DNA from: Rhizobiaceae bacterium | Lineage (GTDB): Bacteria; Pseudomonadota; Alphaproteobacteria; Rhizobiales; Rhizobiaceae | Reading direction: 5' to 3' | DNA: 64,000 bases | NCBI GenBank assembly: GCA_023953905.1 | Contig: JAMLJA010000004.1 | Span: 186,001 to 250,000, forward strand | Part shown: positions 17,807 through 27,473 of the stretch, piece by piece | Layout of the letters: every line of letters starts with the position of its first letter | Position numbering within the stretch: the stretch's first letter is position 1 | Notes under the pieces: model-generated | What the model was told of the DNA's origin: nothing | Database searches by the model: none | Seen by the model: the letters and a program-made list of their open reading frames with translations, nothing else | Made by a program: the position numbers and the translations under genes

Positions 17807-20800
17807 CTATCGGGAGCCTGCCTCCGAGACCGTGGTGGCTGCGCGACTGCGTCCTTTGCGGGCGAGCCGCGAGATGCGATCTCCCAGACCGTTCATCAGC
17901 AGATAGATCGCCGGTGTCGAATAGAGCGTCAGAAGTTGTGAGAGAATGAGGCCTCCGACAACGCTCGCACCGAGCGGTTGACGAATGGCCGCACTGGCTC
18001 CCGATGCGAAGAGCAGCGGCAGTGCCGCGAAGATTGCTATGGCGTTGGTCATAAGAATTGGCCGCAACCGGACCTCACACGCATGGATGATCGCCTCACG
18101 CTGTTCCATGCCGTGAATACGCGTGTTCCTCAGCGCAACATCCACCACGAGAATGGCGTTCTTCTTGACGAGACCGATCAGCAGAATGATGCCGATGAAG
18201 GCGAACAGGGAGAGTTCCTGACCGCCGATCCAAAGCGCAATCAATGCGCCAAGGCTTGCCGACGGCAAGGTGGAGAGAATGGTCAGCGGATGCAGATAGC
18301 TTTCATAGAGAACGCCAAGCACGATGTAGATCGCAAAGAGCGCCCCGAGCAGAAGTACGCCCTCAAGTCCGGAAAAGGCCTGGAATTCGCCGGCCTTGCC
18401 CGCAAAGCTGCCGCGGACGCCTTCGGGCAGCCCGAAATCGGCGACCGCCGCGTTGATCGCCGACACCGCCTCCCCAATTGGAACATCCGGTGCCAGATTG
18501 AAGGCGAAGGTAATAGCCGGGAACTCCCCTTGATGGGGAATGGTCACGGCCGTCGGCTCCTGCGATTCACTGCTGATCGATCGAAGCGAAATCTGGGTTC
18601 CGTCGTTTGCCCTGACATAAACCCGATCGAGGCTGTCCAGCTCCGCACGCCCGGGAGTTTCGATCCCCAGCGTCACCTGTCTCTGCTCGTTGTCGTCGTA
18701 GATGATCCCGATCTGGCCCTGTCCGAAAGCGCTGTAGAGCGCGCGATCAACGGCGGCGGGGGAGACGCCGAGCCGGGCCGCCTTGTCCCTGTCGATATTG
18801 AGGAGAACCCTCAGACCGCGCGCGTCATGATCCGCACTGACGTCGCGCACCTGCGCGATGGAACGGATCTTTGGCAGGAATGCAGCGGCGGTCTCTTCCA
18901 ACAGAGGCCAGTTGTCGCCGAGCAGCGTATATTGGTATTCGCCCTTGCCCTCCCGGGCACCAACGGCAATATCCTCGATAGGCACCATGAAGACGCTGAC
19001 GCCGGGCAGAACCGACAGTTTCTCGCGGAGCCGCGCAATCACATCCGAGACGTTGTCACGCGAGCCTATGGGCTTGAGCGTGGCAAAGAAATGCCCGGTG
19101 CGGACACCGGTCGGTCCACCGGTCGTTCCGGTCAGCGTGTTGGCCGTGGCGATTGCGGGGTCGGTCTGAAGATAGGCGCCGACCTCAAGCATTTGTGCGC
19201 GCATCGTATCGAACGAGACGTCGGGAGAGCCTTCGACAACGCCGATGATCGTGCCTGAATCCTGTCTTGGGAGAAAGCCCTTCGGCACCACGCCGAACAT
19301 CCAGATTGTCCCAACCGTCATGGCGAACGTCAGGGCCAGCAATGTCTTCTGGTAGTTGAGCAGATAGCGCAGGCTGTTCGAATAGAACCGTTGGACCGCA
19401 GCAAAGCCGCGTTCCGCAAAAGTCGCCAACCCGGTCTCTGTCTTTCGATGGGTCGGCTTCAGGAAGGCCGCAGCAAGAGCCGGAGTGAGGGTGAGTGCGA
19501 TCACCGCCGATACAGCAATCGCGGTCGAGATCGTCACGGCAAATTCACGCAGAATGACGCCGATGACGCCTGAAAAGAAGAAGAACGGGGCAAACGCGGC
19601 AATCAGAGAGAGCGTGATCGAGACGACGGTGAAGCTAAGCTGCTTTGCGCCCTGGCGCGCAACGTCCAGCCGGCTGCCACCGTTCTCGCTCAAACGCACG
19701 ATGTTTTCCAACACCACCACCGCATCGTCGACGACAAAGCCGATCGCCAACATCAGCGCGACGAGCGAAATCAGATCCAGGCTGTAGCCGCAGAGATGCA
19801 TGACCACAAAAGTGGCCGCCAGCGAGAGCGGGATCGACACGCTGGCGATCAGCGTTGCAGCCCAGCTTCGCAGGAAGAACAGTACAAGGATCACAACCAG
19901 CACGCAGGTGATGACGAATATCTCCTGCACCTCGTAGAGCGTGGCGTTGATGTCCTCAGACCTGTCGATGACGAGATCGAGCTGCATCGTCGGAGGCAGC
20001 CATGGCGCGATGCCGGGCAGTTTCGCCTTCACGGCCTGGACTGTCTCCACGACATTGGCCCCCGCCTTGCGCTGGACGAAAATGAACAGCGACTGCTTGC
20101 CGTTGAAGCGCCCGTCGATGCGGTCGTCAGCGATGTCTTCCTCGACGGTCGCGAAATCCCTCAGCCGCACGGGCACTCCATCGTGTGCGCGAACAATCAG
20201 CTGTCGATACTCTTCAGGGGTACGAAGCTGATCGTTCACCCAAAGCGTCGACCACTGCCGGTCCCCGCTCATCATGCCGACGGGCTGAAGCATGTTGTTC
20301 TCGGCCACGGCGGTCTGGACGTCGCTCAGGCCAAGTCCCATAGCGGCCATGGCCTCCGAATTCACACGAATCTTGATCGCGGGTCGCGATGCGCCCTGGA
20401 TGGCGACGGTCGCGACACCCTCGACCTCCGAAAGCCGCTGCCGGATCACCGTATCCGCGTAGCTGTAGAGGGTCGACAGCGGCAGCGTGTCTGATGTGAC
20501 GGAGATGAGAACAATCGGCGCGATGATCGGATTGAATTTCTGATAGATCGGCGGCGACGCCATTTCCTTGGGCAGTTCGCTCGATGCCGCGCTCAAAGCC
20601 GCCTGAACGTCGGTGGCCGCGCCATCCATGTCGCGGCTGAGATTGAATTGCACATTGATCTGCGTGACGCCGGGACCATTGATCGAAGAGATTTCCGACA
20701 CGCCGGCGAGCCGCCCCAGACGGCGCTCGAGAGGCGTCGCAACCGTCGCCGCCATCGTCTCCGGATCGGCGCCCGGCAGTGCCGCATTGATGACGATGGT

Positions 20801-20929
20801 CGGCAGATCGATTGCCGGAAAGGCGGCCACCTCCAGCTCGCGATAGGCAAGCAGGCCAAGCAGGAAGACACCCATCGCCAGCAAGGTGCAGGCGACGACG
20901 CGCCGGACCGTGAAGTCGATGACGCTCAT
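17807..20929 (-). CDS. mdtC: RND efflux permease, second of a tandem pair (MdtC-like)
   Basis: The 1040-residue inner-membrane proton/drug antiporter has the AcrB plan: TM1, a large periplasmic loop, TM2-6, a second loop and TM8-12. The TM4 proton-relay acids stand in FVVDDAVVVLENI. Its ATG overlaps the stop of the preceding permease gene (ATGA at 20926-20929). A membrane-fusion gene followed by two non-identical RND permeases is the MdtABC arrangement, in which the two permeases form a heterotrimer. The symbol rests on this order and general similarity, so substrate range is not implied. No outer-membrane channel gene adjoins. Confidence 0.88.
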   Translation of the reverse strand: MSVIDFTVRRVVACTLLAMGVFLLGLLAYRELEVAAFPAIDLPTIVINAALPGADPETMAATVATPLERRLGRLAGVSEISSINGPGVTQINVQFNLSRDMDGAATDVQAALSAASSELPKEMASPPIYQKFNPIIAPIVLISVTSDTLPLSTLYSYADTVIRQRLSEVEGVATVAIQGASRPAIKIRVNSEAMAAMGLGLSDVQTAVAENNMLQPVGMMSGDRQWSTLWVNDQLRTPEEYRQLIVRAHDGVPVRLRDFATVEEDIADDRIDGRFNGKQSLFIFVQRKAGANVVETVQAVKAKLPGIAPWLPPTMQLDLVIDRSEDINATLYEVQEIFVITCVLVVILVLFFLRSWAATLIASVSIPLSLAATFVVMHLCGYSLDLISLVALMLAIGFVVDDAVVVLENIVRLSENGGSRLDVARQGAKQLSFTVVSITLSLIAAFAPFFFFSGVIGVILREFAVTISTAIAVSAVIALTLTPALAAAFLKPTHRKTETGLATFAERGFAAVQRFYSNSLRYLLNYQKTLLALTFAMTVGTIWMFGVVPKGFLPRQDSGTIIGVVEGSPDVSFDTMRAQMLEVGAYLQTDPAIATANTLTGTTGGPTGVRTGHFFATLKPIGSRDNVSDVIARLREKLSVLPGVSVFMVPIEDIAVGAREGKGEYQYTLLGDNWPLLEETAAAFLPKIRSIAQVRDVSADHDARGLRVLLNIDRDKAARLGVSPAAVDRALYSAFGQGQIGIIYDDNEQRQVTLGIETPGRAELDSLDRVYVRANDGTQISLRSISSESQEPTAVTIPHQGEFPAITFAFNLAPDVPIGEAVSAINAAVADFGLPEGVRGSFAGKAGEFQAFSGLEGVLLLGALFAIYIVLGVLYESYLHPLTILSTLPSASLGALIALWIGGQELSLFAFIGIILLIGLVKKNAILVVDVALRNTRIHGMEQREAIIHACEVRLRPILMTNAIAIFAALPLLFASGASAAIRQPLGASVVGGLILSQLLTLYSTPAIYLLMNGLGDRISRLARKGRSRAATTVSEAGSR

Positions 20930-23900
20930 GCCGGCGGCAGGCTCGGTCTGGTGGCCGGGCCAGGCCCGTCCTCATACTGCCGGTTGGAGCGGAGCCGGCT
21001 CAGCATGATGTAGACGACGGGTGTGCTGTAGAGCGTGAGAAACTGCGACAGTACAAGGCCGCCGACGATCGCGATGCCCATTGGATTGCGCAGTTCCGAT
21101 CCGGAGCCGCCGCCAAGCGCCAGCGGCAATGCGCCGAAAATGGCCGCCATGGTTGTCATCATGATCGGACGGAAACGCAGCAGGCACGCCTGATGGATCG
21201 ATTTCTCGACGCTCATCCCTTCCGTTCGCTCCGCTTCCAGCGCGAAGTTGATCATCATGATGGCGTTTTTCTTGACGATGCCGATGAGCAGAATCAGGCC
21301 GATGATCGACAGCAGATTGAGCTCATAACCGAGCCAGTAAAGCGCGAGCAGCGCGCCGACGCCTGCCGATGGCAAGGTAGAGAGGATTGTGATCGGGTGG
21401 ACGTAGCTTTCATACAGCACGCCCAGAACGATATACATCACAACGATTGCCGCGATGATGAGGACGGGAAGATCCTTCAGCGACGATTGAAATTCGGCTG
21501 CAGTTCCCGCGAAACTTGTCGCTATCGAAGCCGGCAGGCTGATCTCCGCCTCTGCTGCCGCGATCGCGTCCACCGCCTCACCGAGTGATACATTCGGCGC
21601 GAGATTGAACGACACGGTAACAACGGGAAAACGACCAAGGCGATTGATGGAGAGCGGCGCGGTGCTGTTGCTGACGTCCACAAGCGCGCTCAGCGGCACC
21701 TGCTGGCCGCTCGTGCTCTTGACGAACAGCGCGTCCAGTGCGGACTCGTCCGTCTGGTAGCGAGGATCGACCTCCAGGATAACGCGATACTGGTCGAGTT
21801 GCGTGAAGATGGTGGAAACCTGGCGCTGCCCAAACGCGTCGTAGAGCACATCATCCACGTCGCGAACGGAAACGCCAAGGATGGCCGCCTTGTCGCGATT
21901 GATGACCAGCCGGGTTTGCAGGCCGCCCGACTGCAGGTCGCTGGCAACGTCGCGCAATTCCGGTCGCTTCGCCAAGGCGGCCACGAGTTCCGGCACCCAG
22001 ACGATGAGTTCCTCAAAGTCGGTGTCCTGCAGCACATACTGATATTGCGTGCGGCTGACATGCGGATCGAGCTGAATGTCCTGAACCGTCTGTGTGAAGA
22101 GCGTCACGTCCGGCAGCGATCGCGTCGCTTCGCGCAATCTGCGGATGACCTCATCAGAACTGGAGGTTCGTTCATCGCGTGGCTTAAGAGTGATCGAAAG
22201 CTGGCCGCTATTGGGCGTCGCATTGACGGTCCCTGCCCCCACGAAGCTCGCGACGCTCGCAATGTCGGGATCTTTCGCGACGATCTCGGTGACCTTGCGC
22301 TGCCTCTCGACCATGCCCTGAAACGACATGTCTGCCGATGTGTCGGTCACGCCGATGATGATGCCGGTATCCTGCTGTGGCAGAAACCCCTTGGGCATGA
22401 TGACGTAAAGATAGATGCTGGTCGCAAGGGCAGCCAGGGTCAGCGTCAGCATGGCCACCGGATGGCGAAGGGTGAAGCCAAGCGTCCTTTCGTAGAAGCG
22501 GTACTGAACGTCGAAAAAGCCGTCCAGCCAGGGCATAAGCGCGGTCTTTCGACGGCTGCCGCCATCGCGCATCAATTGCGCGCACATCATCGGCGTCAGC
22601 GTCAGCGAAATGATTGCCGAGATGATGACGGCAACGGACAGGGTGACCGCGAACTCGCGAAACAGGCGCCCGACGACGCCGCCCATCAGGAGCAATGGCA
22701 GGAAAACCGCCACCAGCGAGACTGTCAGCGACACCACCGTGAAGCCGATCTCGCTGGCCCCCGTCATGGCCGCCTGAAACGCGGAAAGCCCCCTCTCCCG
22801 GTGCCGGGCGATATTCTCGATCATGATGATGGCGTCATCGACGACAAAGCCCGCGGCGATGGTCAGAGCCATGAGTGAGAGGTTGTTGAGGCTGTATCCG
22901 CAGACGAACATGACGCCGAATGTCGTCACCAGCGACAGCGGCAGAACGATGCTGGGGATGACTGTCGCGAGGACATCGCGGAGATAGATGAAGATCACCA
23001 AGACGACCAGGGCAATGGTCAGGACGAAGGTGAACTGCACCTCATGAACGGATGCCCTGATGGTTTCGGTGCGATCGCTCAGCATCACCAGGTCAATGGC
23101 CGGCGGGAGTGCTGCGCGTAGCGACGGCAGCAGATTGTTGACCCGGTCGACGGTCTCGATGATGTTCGATCCGGGCTGACGGCGGATTTCCAGGAGGATT
23201 GCAGGCTTGTCGCCGTGCCAGCCTGCCAGCCGTGCGTTCTCGACGCTGTCGATCGCCGTGCCAACGTCGCGCAGGCGTATCGGGGCGCCGTTGCGATAGG
23301 TCAGGATTGCGTCCGCATAAGGTTCTGCAGAGAGCAACTGGTCGTTCGCCGAGATCGAATAGGACTGACGCTTGCCGTCAATATTGCCCTTGGGCGCATT
23401 GACGTTGATTGCCTGAATGGCTGTGCGCACGTCCTCGAGTCCAATGCCGAGTGCAGCGAGCGCCGATGGCAGAACCTGCACGCGAACGGCACGCTTCTGG
23501 CCGCCCTCAATGGAGGCCAGCCCGATACCGTCGAGTTGGGAAAGCTTCGGCACGAGCACCGTCGACGCGAAGTCGTGGACCTTGAACAGCGGCAGCGCTT
23601 CCGAGGTCAGCGCCAATACCGCAATGGGAGCGTCGGCCGGATTGATCTTGCTGTAGGTTGGCGGGCTCGGCAGCGTATCGGGCAACAATCCCGTGGCCGC
23701 GCTGATGGAAGACTGAACGTCCTGCGCGGCCGAGTCGATGTTGCGACTGAGCGAGAAGCGCAACGTGATCGTGCTTTTGCCGAACGAGCTGATCGAGCTC
23801 ATCGTCAGCAGACCCGGTATCTGGCCCACCTCGCTTTCCAGAGGCGCGGTGACCGAGGACGCGATGACCTCCGGACTCGCACCTGGCAGCGTGGTGCTCA

Positions 23901-24039
23901 CCTCGATGGTGGGAAAGTCGATCGCAGGCAGTGCGGCCACCGGCAGAAGCCGATATCCGAGAATGCCGAGCAGCAGGATGCCGAAGGTCAGCAGCGACGT
24001 CGCTATCGGCCTTTTGATGAAGGGCGCGGAAATGTTCAC
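20926..24039 (-). CDS. mdtB: RND efflux permease, first of a tandem pair (MdtB-like)
   Basis: The 1037-residue permease shares fold and motifs with its partner downstream: N-terminal helix after SAPFIKRPIATSLL, TM4 acids in FVVDDAIIMIENI, and twelve predicted membrane helices with two periplasmic porter/docking loops. It lies 5 bp after the membrane-fusion gene and overlaps the second permease gene by 4 bp, giving a tight three-gene operon. The two permeases differ clearly along their length, so they are not a recent duplication. Homology alone does not give the drug or metabolite exported. Confidence 0.88.
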   Translation of the reverse strand: MNISAPFIKRPIATSLLTFGILLLGILGYRLLPVAALPAIDFPTIEVSTTLPGASPEVIASSVTAPLESEVGQIPGLLTMSSISSFGKSTITLRFSLSRNIDSAAQDVQSSISAATGLLPDTLPSPPTYSKINPADAPIAVLALTSEALPLFKVHDFASTVLVPKLSQLDGIGLASIEGGQKRAVRVQVLPSALAALGIGLEDVRTAIQAINVNAPKGNIDGKRQSYSISANDQLLSAEPYADAILTYRNGAPIRLRDVGTAIDSVENARLAGWHGDKPAILLEIRRQPGSNIIETVDRVNNLLPSLRAALPPAIDLVMLSDRTETIRASVHEVQFTFVLTIALVVLVIFIYLRDVLATVIPSIVLPLSLVTTFGVMFVCGYSLNNLSLMALTIAAGFVVDDAIIMIENIARHRERGLSAFQAAMTGASEIGFTVVSLTVSLVAVFLPLLLMGGVVGRLFREFAVTLSVAVIISAIISLTLTPMMCAQLMRDGGSRRKTALMPWLDGFFDVQYRFYERTLGFTLRHPVAMLTLTLAALATSIYLYVIMPKGFLPQQDTGIIIGVTDTSADMSFQGMVERQRKVTEIVAKDPDIASVASFVGAGTVNATPNSGQLSITLKPRDERTSSSDEVIRRLREATRSLPDVTLFTQTVQDIQLDPHVSRTQYQYVLQDTDFEELIVWVPELVAALAKRPELRDVASDLQSGGLQTRLVINRDKAAILGVSVRDVDDVLYDAFGQRQVSTIFTQLDQYRVILEVDPRYQTDESALDALFVKSTSGQQVPLSALVDVSNSTAPLSINRLGRFPVVTVSFNLAPNVSLGEAVDAIAAAEAEISLPASIATSFAGTAAEFQSSLKDLPVLIIAAIVVMYIVLGVLYESYVHPITILSTLPSAGVGALLALYWLGYELNLLSIIGLILLIGIVKKNAIMMINFALEAERTEGMSVEKSIHQACLLRFRPIMMTTMAAIFGALPLALGGGSGSELRNPMGIAIVGGLVLSQFLTLYSTPVVYIMLSRLRSNRQYEDGPGPATRPSLPPA

Positions 24040-24044
24040 GGCCG

Positions 24045-25436
24045 TCAGCCCGGAGATTGATTGGTCGTCGCGTCCGACATGGCGGCAGGAGCAGTCGCAG
24101 GGGTCGTCGAGACGAGGCTTCCGGGTTCCAGCTTGAATTGGCCGTCGACGACGACCTGTTCACCGTCTTCGAGCCCCGACTTGATGATGGCAAGTCCATC
24201 CTGAATAAGGCCGACCTGCACGTCGCGCATCTGCGCAATATCATCCGTGCCGACCACATAGACATAGGTGCCTTGCTGGCTGCGCTGGACCGCCTGGGCG
24301 GGAACCACAAGAGCGCCGTTCTCTTTCTCGACCATCAACCTGACAGTCACGAACTCACCGGGCCACAGCGTCTTCTGTTCGTTGTCGAAGCGCGCCTTCA
24401 GCTTGAAGGTTCCGGTGGTAGAATCGACCTGGTTGTCGATTGTCGAGAGCTCTCCCTGCCCGAGATCAAGCCTGCCGTCTCGCGCGAGCGCAGACACCGG
24501 AAGCGCCTCGCCGGCATCAAGCTGGCTTCCGACGGCAAGCAGATCCTCTTGCGGCAGGGTGAAGACGATGTTGACGGGCTGCATCTGCGTGACCGTGGCG
24601 ATCGGTGCGCGCTCCGCAGCGGCGATCATGTTACCGACGTCGATCTGGCGAAAACCCACGCGCCCATCGATAGGGGAGCGAATGGTGGCGTATTCGAGTT
24701 GAAGTCGCGCATTGTCGAGATCCGCGCTGGCGGCATCTCTCTGGGCCTCGTTCTGCTCGACCAGTGCGACCTGCGCTTCGTAGGCCTGCCGCGAACCGAC
24801 ATCCCGATTAAGCAACGTTTTCAGGCGTTCCATATCCGCGCGGGCACTGTTGACCTGCGCGGTGGAGGCACGCAATTGCGCTTCCCTCTGGCGGACCGCA
24901 GCCTGATAGAGGCGGTCGTCGATCCGTGCCAGCACGTCGCCGGCCTTGACCTCCTGCCCTTCCTCGAACTGGATCTCTTGAAGCTGTCCGTCGACTCTGG
25001 AAGTCACGGAGACAGTATTAAAGGCCTGAACCGACCCAAGCCCGGTCCGAAAAATAGCGATATCCTTGCGCTCCGCACGCGCAGCGGTAACTGGAACCGC
25101 ATTGCGTGGTGGCGTCGGCGGTGCTTCCGCGCTCTGCGTGGGGCCTGACGATGCCACAAGGCGCCCACCGCGATCACCGCTGCTGCCGCCGGAATCCGGT
25201 ACCGAGACACTCCAGAAGAGCGCGCCGGCCCCGATCACCAAAAGTATGGCGAGTTGCCAAAGACGGCGCTTGCGCTTTTTCGGGCGTGCGGAACTCTCGT
25301 CGGCATTTTGCGACCGACCCTCGGAGAGACGATCAGATCTCTCCCATTTCTCGGATGCATTCGCCAATCTTAGGTCTGGTTCGAGGTCCACGGGCAACAA
25401 TCGCTGATGTTCAGAGGCAGATGTCCAATACCGCAA
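24045..25436 (-). CDS. mdtA: RND periplasmic membrane-fusion (adaptor) protein, MdtA-like
   Basis: The product links the two downstream RND permeases to an outer-membrane channel. It has a charged cytoplasmic tail with KKRKRR, one signal-anchor helix (LWQLAILLVIGAGALFW) near residues 57-75, the lipoyl half-motif SRVDGQL, a coiled-coil hairpin, the second half-motif IRSPIDGRVGFR, and beta-barrel and membrane-proximal domains. The N-terminal start is uncertain. The TTG at 25436 opens the frame but lacks a clear ribosome site, and a later TTG or GTG is possible. It is the first gene of the three-gene efflux operon. Confidence 0.85.
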   Translation of the reverse strand: MRYWTSASEHQRLLPVDLEPDLRLANASEKWERSDRLSEGRSQNADESSARPKKRKRRLWQLAILLVIGAGALFWSVSVPDSGGSSGDRGGRLVASSGPTQSAEAPPTPPRNAVPVTAARAERKDIAIFRTGLGSVQAFNTVSVTSRVDGQLQEIQFEEGQEVKAGDVLARIDDRLYQAAVRQREAQLRASTAQVNSARADMERLKTLLNRDVGSRQAYEAQVALVEQNEAQRDAASADLDNARLQLEYATIRSPIDGRVGFRQIDVGNMIAAAERAPIATVTQMQPVNIVFTLPQEDLLAVGSQLDAGEALPVSALARDGRLDLGQGELSTIDNQVDSTTGTFKLKARFDNEQKTLWPGEFVTVRLMVEKENGALVVPAQAVQRSQQGTYVYVVGTDDIAQMRDVQVGLIQDGLAIIKSGLEDGEQVVVDGQFKLEPGSLVSTTPATAPAAMSDATTNQSPG

Positions 25437-25602
25437 GCACGCATCTCGCGGTCAGCACCCTATACGCGGATCGACGCGCGGGGGACATCTAAGACTAAGA
25501 TCGAAATGTCACACCAGCGTTACCCATACACCGCAAAATTGTTCGCATGTTGGCCATTCGCGCCAATTCAACGGCGCGAATGGCGGCAATCAAGCCTGCG
25601 GA

Positions 25603-26739
25603 TCACGCGATGGCGAACAAGTCCTGCCCGAGCAGATCGGACTGGCCGTCAGGTGCGACATCGTCCACCAGCACATGGACAGCCTCCGCGTAGGCTCCTG
25701 TGCCGGCTTTCAAACTTTCATTGAGGATGGATCCGATGGCAACGATCTTGGTGGCTTCGTCGAGATCGACGCCAGGCCGCACAACGCGCTCTTCAGCTAC
25801 CTGCTGATAGAATGTCTCCGCGTTGAGGAAGAAATCGAGGGCGGCTCCCGAGAGTGCCTTGCCCATGATCTCCAGATAGGCCGCCTTGACCGTCTGTTCG
25901 AAGCTCAGGGCGCCGTAGGTCGCCTCGAACTCGTCAGCACCAGCACCATCGGTGCCAAGATTGCTGGCAAAGTTTATGTAGCGGTTCTCCCGGTTGAACT
26001 GATCATAATAGGGATCGTTCAGGTCGTTCGGATTCTGGTCGGAGTCGATCAGATACTCGAATCCCAGAGCAATCGGGACGCTGCCGGTGAAGAACTGGTA
26101 GGTTGAAGCCACGAGCTCGACATCGGTATCGTGCTTGTACCAGGCATCTGCGGCAAGCAGGGTGAGATCGAATTCGGAATCGTCAGCAAAGCGCACGATC
26201 TCTACATTGCTGACGAGGTCTGTACCTTCCGGTCCATCAAGCGCGACGATCTTGACCGCCCCTGATTCCGTGGTGGTGAATTCGTAGTCGCTCAACAATC
26301 CATCGAGCACCATGGTATCGATACCGCTGCCGCCGTCCGCAACGTCGTCACCGCCGCCAAGGTGCAAGGTGTCGTTGCCGGCAAATGAGAAGAGAATGTC
26401 GGCCGCGTTGGATCCGAAGAAGCTATCATCCCCCTCAAACGCCTTGGACAACAACCCCTCGATGTCACCAGCAATGAGCAGTCCGGCCGCAGACTTCAGC
26501 GACATGTTGAGGTCCAGCACCTCAACCGCGACCTCGCCGTCGGTCTTGAGTTCTATGCCCGACACCGTACCGCCCGTGACGCCGCTTGTGCCGAACTCGA
26601 AATCCGAGCCGGTAATCGTGACCTGAGTGTTGCCCGCCGTCACGACTACCTTCGTCGAACTGATGGTGAAAGATGGCGTCCCGTTGAAGTCAAAGCTGTC
26701 AAGCAGGCTGATGCCCTGATATGCGCGAACCGTCGCCAT
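25603..26739 (-). CDS. RTX-type calcium-binding repeat protein, probably secreted by type I system
   Basis: The 378-residue acidic protein has no N-terminal signal peptide. The N-terminal third is beta-rich, and glycine/aspartate nonapeptide repeats (AGNDTLHLGGGDDVADGG) lie near residues 118-137. The C-terminal 160 residues form a separate helical domain (YQFFTGSVPIALGFEYL onward) of the kind seen in DUF4214-like rhizobial exported proteins; that match is from memory. RTX proteins leave by type I secretion and fold on calcium, but no secretion genes are visible here. An ATG with GGAG 8 bases upstream supports the start. Its function is unknown. Confidence 0.78.
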   Translation of the reverse strand: MATVRAYQGISLLDSFDFNGTPSFTISSTKVVVTAGNTQVTITGSDFEFGTSGVTGGTVSGIELKTDGEVAVEVLDLNMSLKSAAGLLIAGDIEGLLSKAFEGDDSFFGSNAADILFSFAGNDTLHLGGGDDVADGGSGIDTMVLDGLLSDYEFTTTESGAVKIVALDGPEGTDLVSNVEIVRFADDSEFDLTLLAADAWYKHDTDVELVASTYQFFTGSVPIALGFEYLIDSDQNPNDLNDPYYDQFNRENRYINFASNLGTDGAGADEFEATYGALSFEQTVKAAYLEIMGKALSGAALDFFLNAETFYQQVAEERVVRPGVDLDEATKIVAIGSILNESLKAGTGAYAEAVHVLVDDVAPDGQSDLLGQDLFAIA

Positions 26740-26871
26740 AACCTAATCTCCAGTTGTGGCGCGGACCATCGCAGTCTCGCAACGAACCTTCAAGAGTCCG
26801 AAGACGATAAATAACCAATTTTGCCCGCACTGGTTGCAACGACGTGCAGCAAGGCACGCGCCAGTCGAATA

Positions 26872-27471
26872 TCAGATCGCGTCGACCATCACCTTGAAGG
26901 CGACCATACCTGGATCGTCCATTCCGATCGTGCGTTCGGCGAAGATTCGGGCGCGACCGACCTTGTTCGGCTTGTCGCGAAAGGCCGCCATCGTCTGGTC
27001 GACTGCCGCCTTGACCGCAGCTAGGAGTTCAGCAGGATCGCTCTTGCCTTCCGCTGCGGTCGCCGCCGCCTTGACGGCATCCATCACCGTCTTGTCGCCG
27101 AGTGCGGCCTTGCCGCGAACAATCATGGCGTCGACGGATTTGTCGAGATATCCCGCAAACTCCAACCAGTCGGCCGACGTGTGGCCCTTGGTCTGCTTGG
27201 CGACCGTCATGAGGCAAGTTGCCAACAGTGTGCCGAAGCTCGAACTGGATACGCGCGATACAGCCGCCGCGCATTGCATGAAAGCCGCGCCGAGATCCTC
27301 GGGAAGCGTTTCCTTGATCCGGTCGAGTTCCCGAAAGGCCTTCAGCAGCGTGATTCCGAGGTCACCATCGCCGATCTGTCCGTCCAGGCTGGTCAGGTGC
27401 TCAGCCTCGGTCTGCAGTGAGGCAAGGATGCGCTCGATCGCCTGGCGCAGCGTGCCGGTTGTCATCGCCAT
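26872..27471 (-). CDS. dhaL: Dihydroxyacetone kinase subunit DhaL
   Basis: The 199-residue nucleotide-binding subunit has the Mg-ligand motif DGQIGDGDLG with D30, D35 and D37, and an all-helical DhaL barrel. It works with DhaK to phosphorylate dihydroxyacetone or a related short ketose. The ATG at 27471 has GGAAGG 7 bases upstream and lies 2 bp after the dhaK stop; the frame to 27495 overlaps dhaK. In phosphotransferase-dependent systems DhaL keeps ADP and needs DhaM. No dhaM is present, so either ATP is used directly or DhaM is encoded elsewhere. Confidence 0.92.
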   Translation of the reverse strand: MAMTTGTLRQAIERILASLQTEAEHLTSLDGQIGDGDLGITLLKAFRELDRIKETLPEDLGAAFMQCAAAVSRVSSSSFGTLLATCLMTVAKQTKGHTSADWLEFAGYLDKSVDAMIVRGKAALGDKTVMDAVKAAATAAEGKSDPAELLAAVKAAVDQTMAAFRDKPNKVGRARIFAERTIGMDDPGMVAFKVMVDAI

Positions 27472-27473
27472 GA

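Noticed and set aside
17978..19258. 426-codon plus-strand frame opposite the MdtC-like gene
   Set aside because: Antisense shadow; composition is His/Arg/Gln-rich and has no domain features.
21799..22878. 359-codon plus-strand frame opposite the MdtB-like gene
   Set aside because: Antisense shadow of the RND permease.
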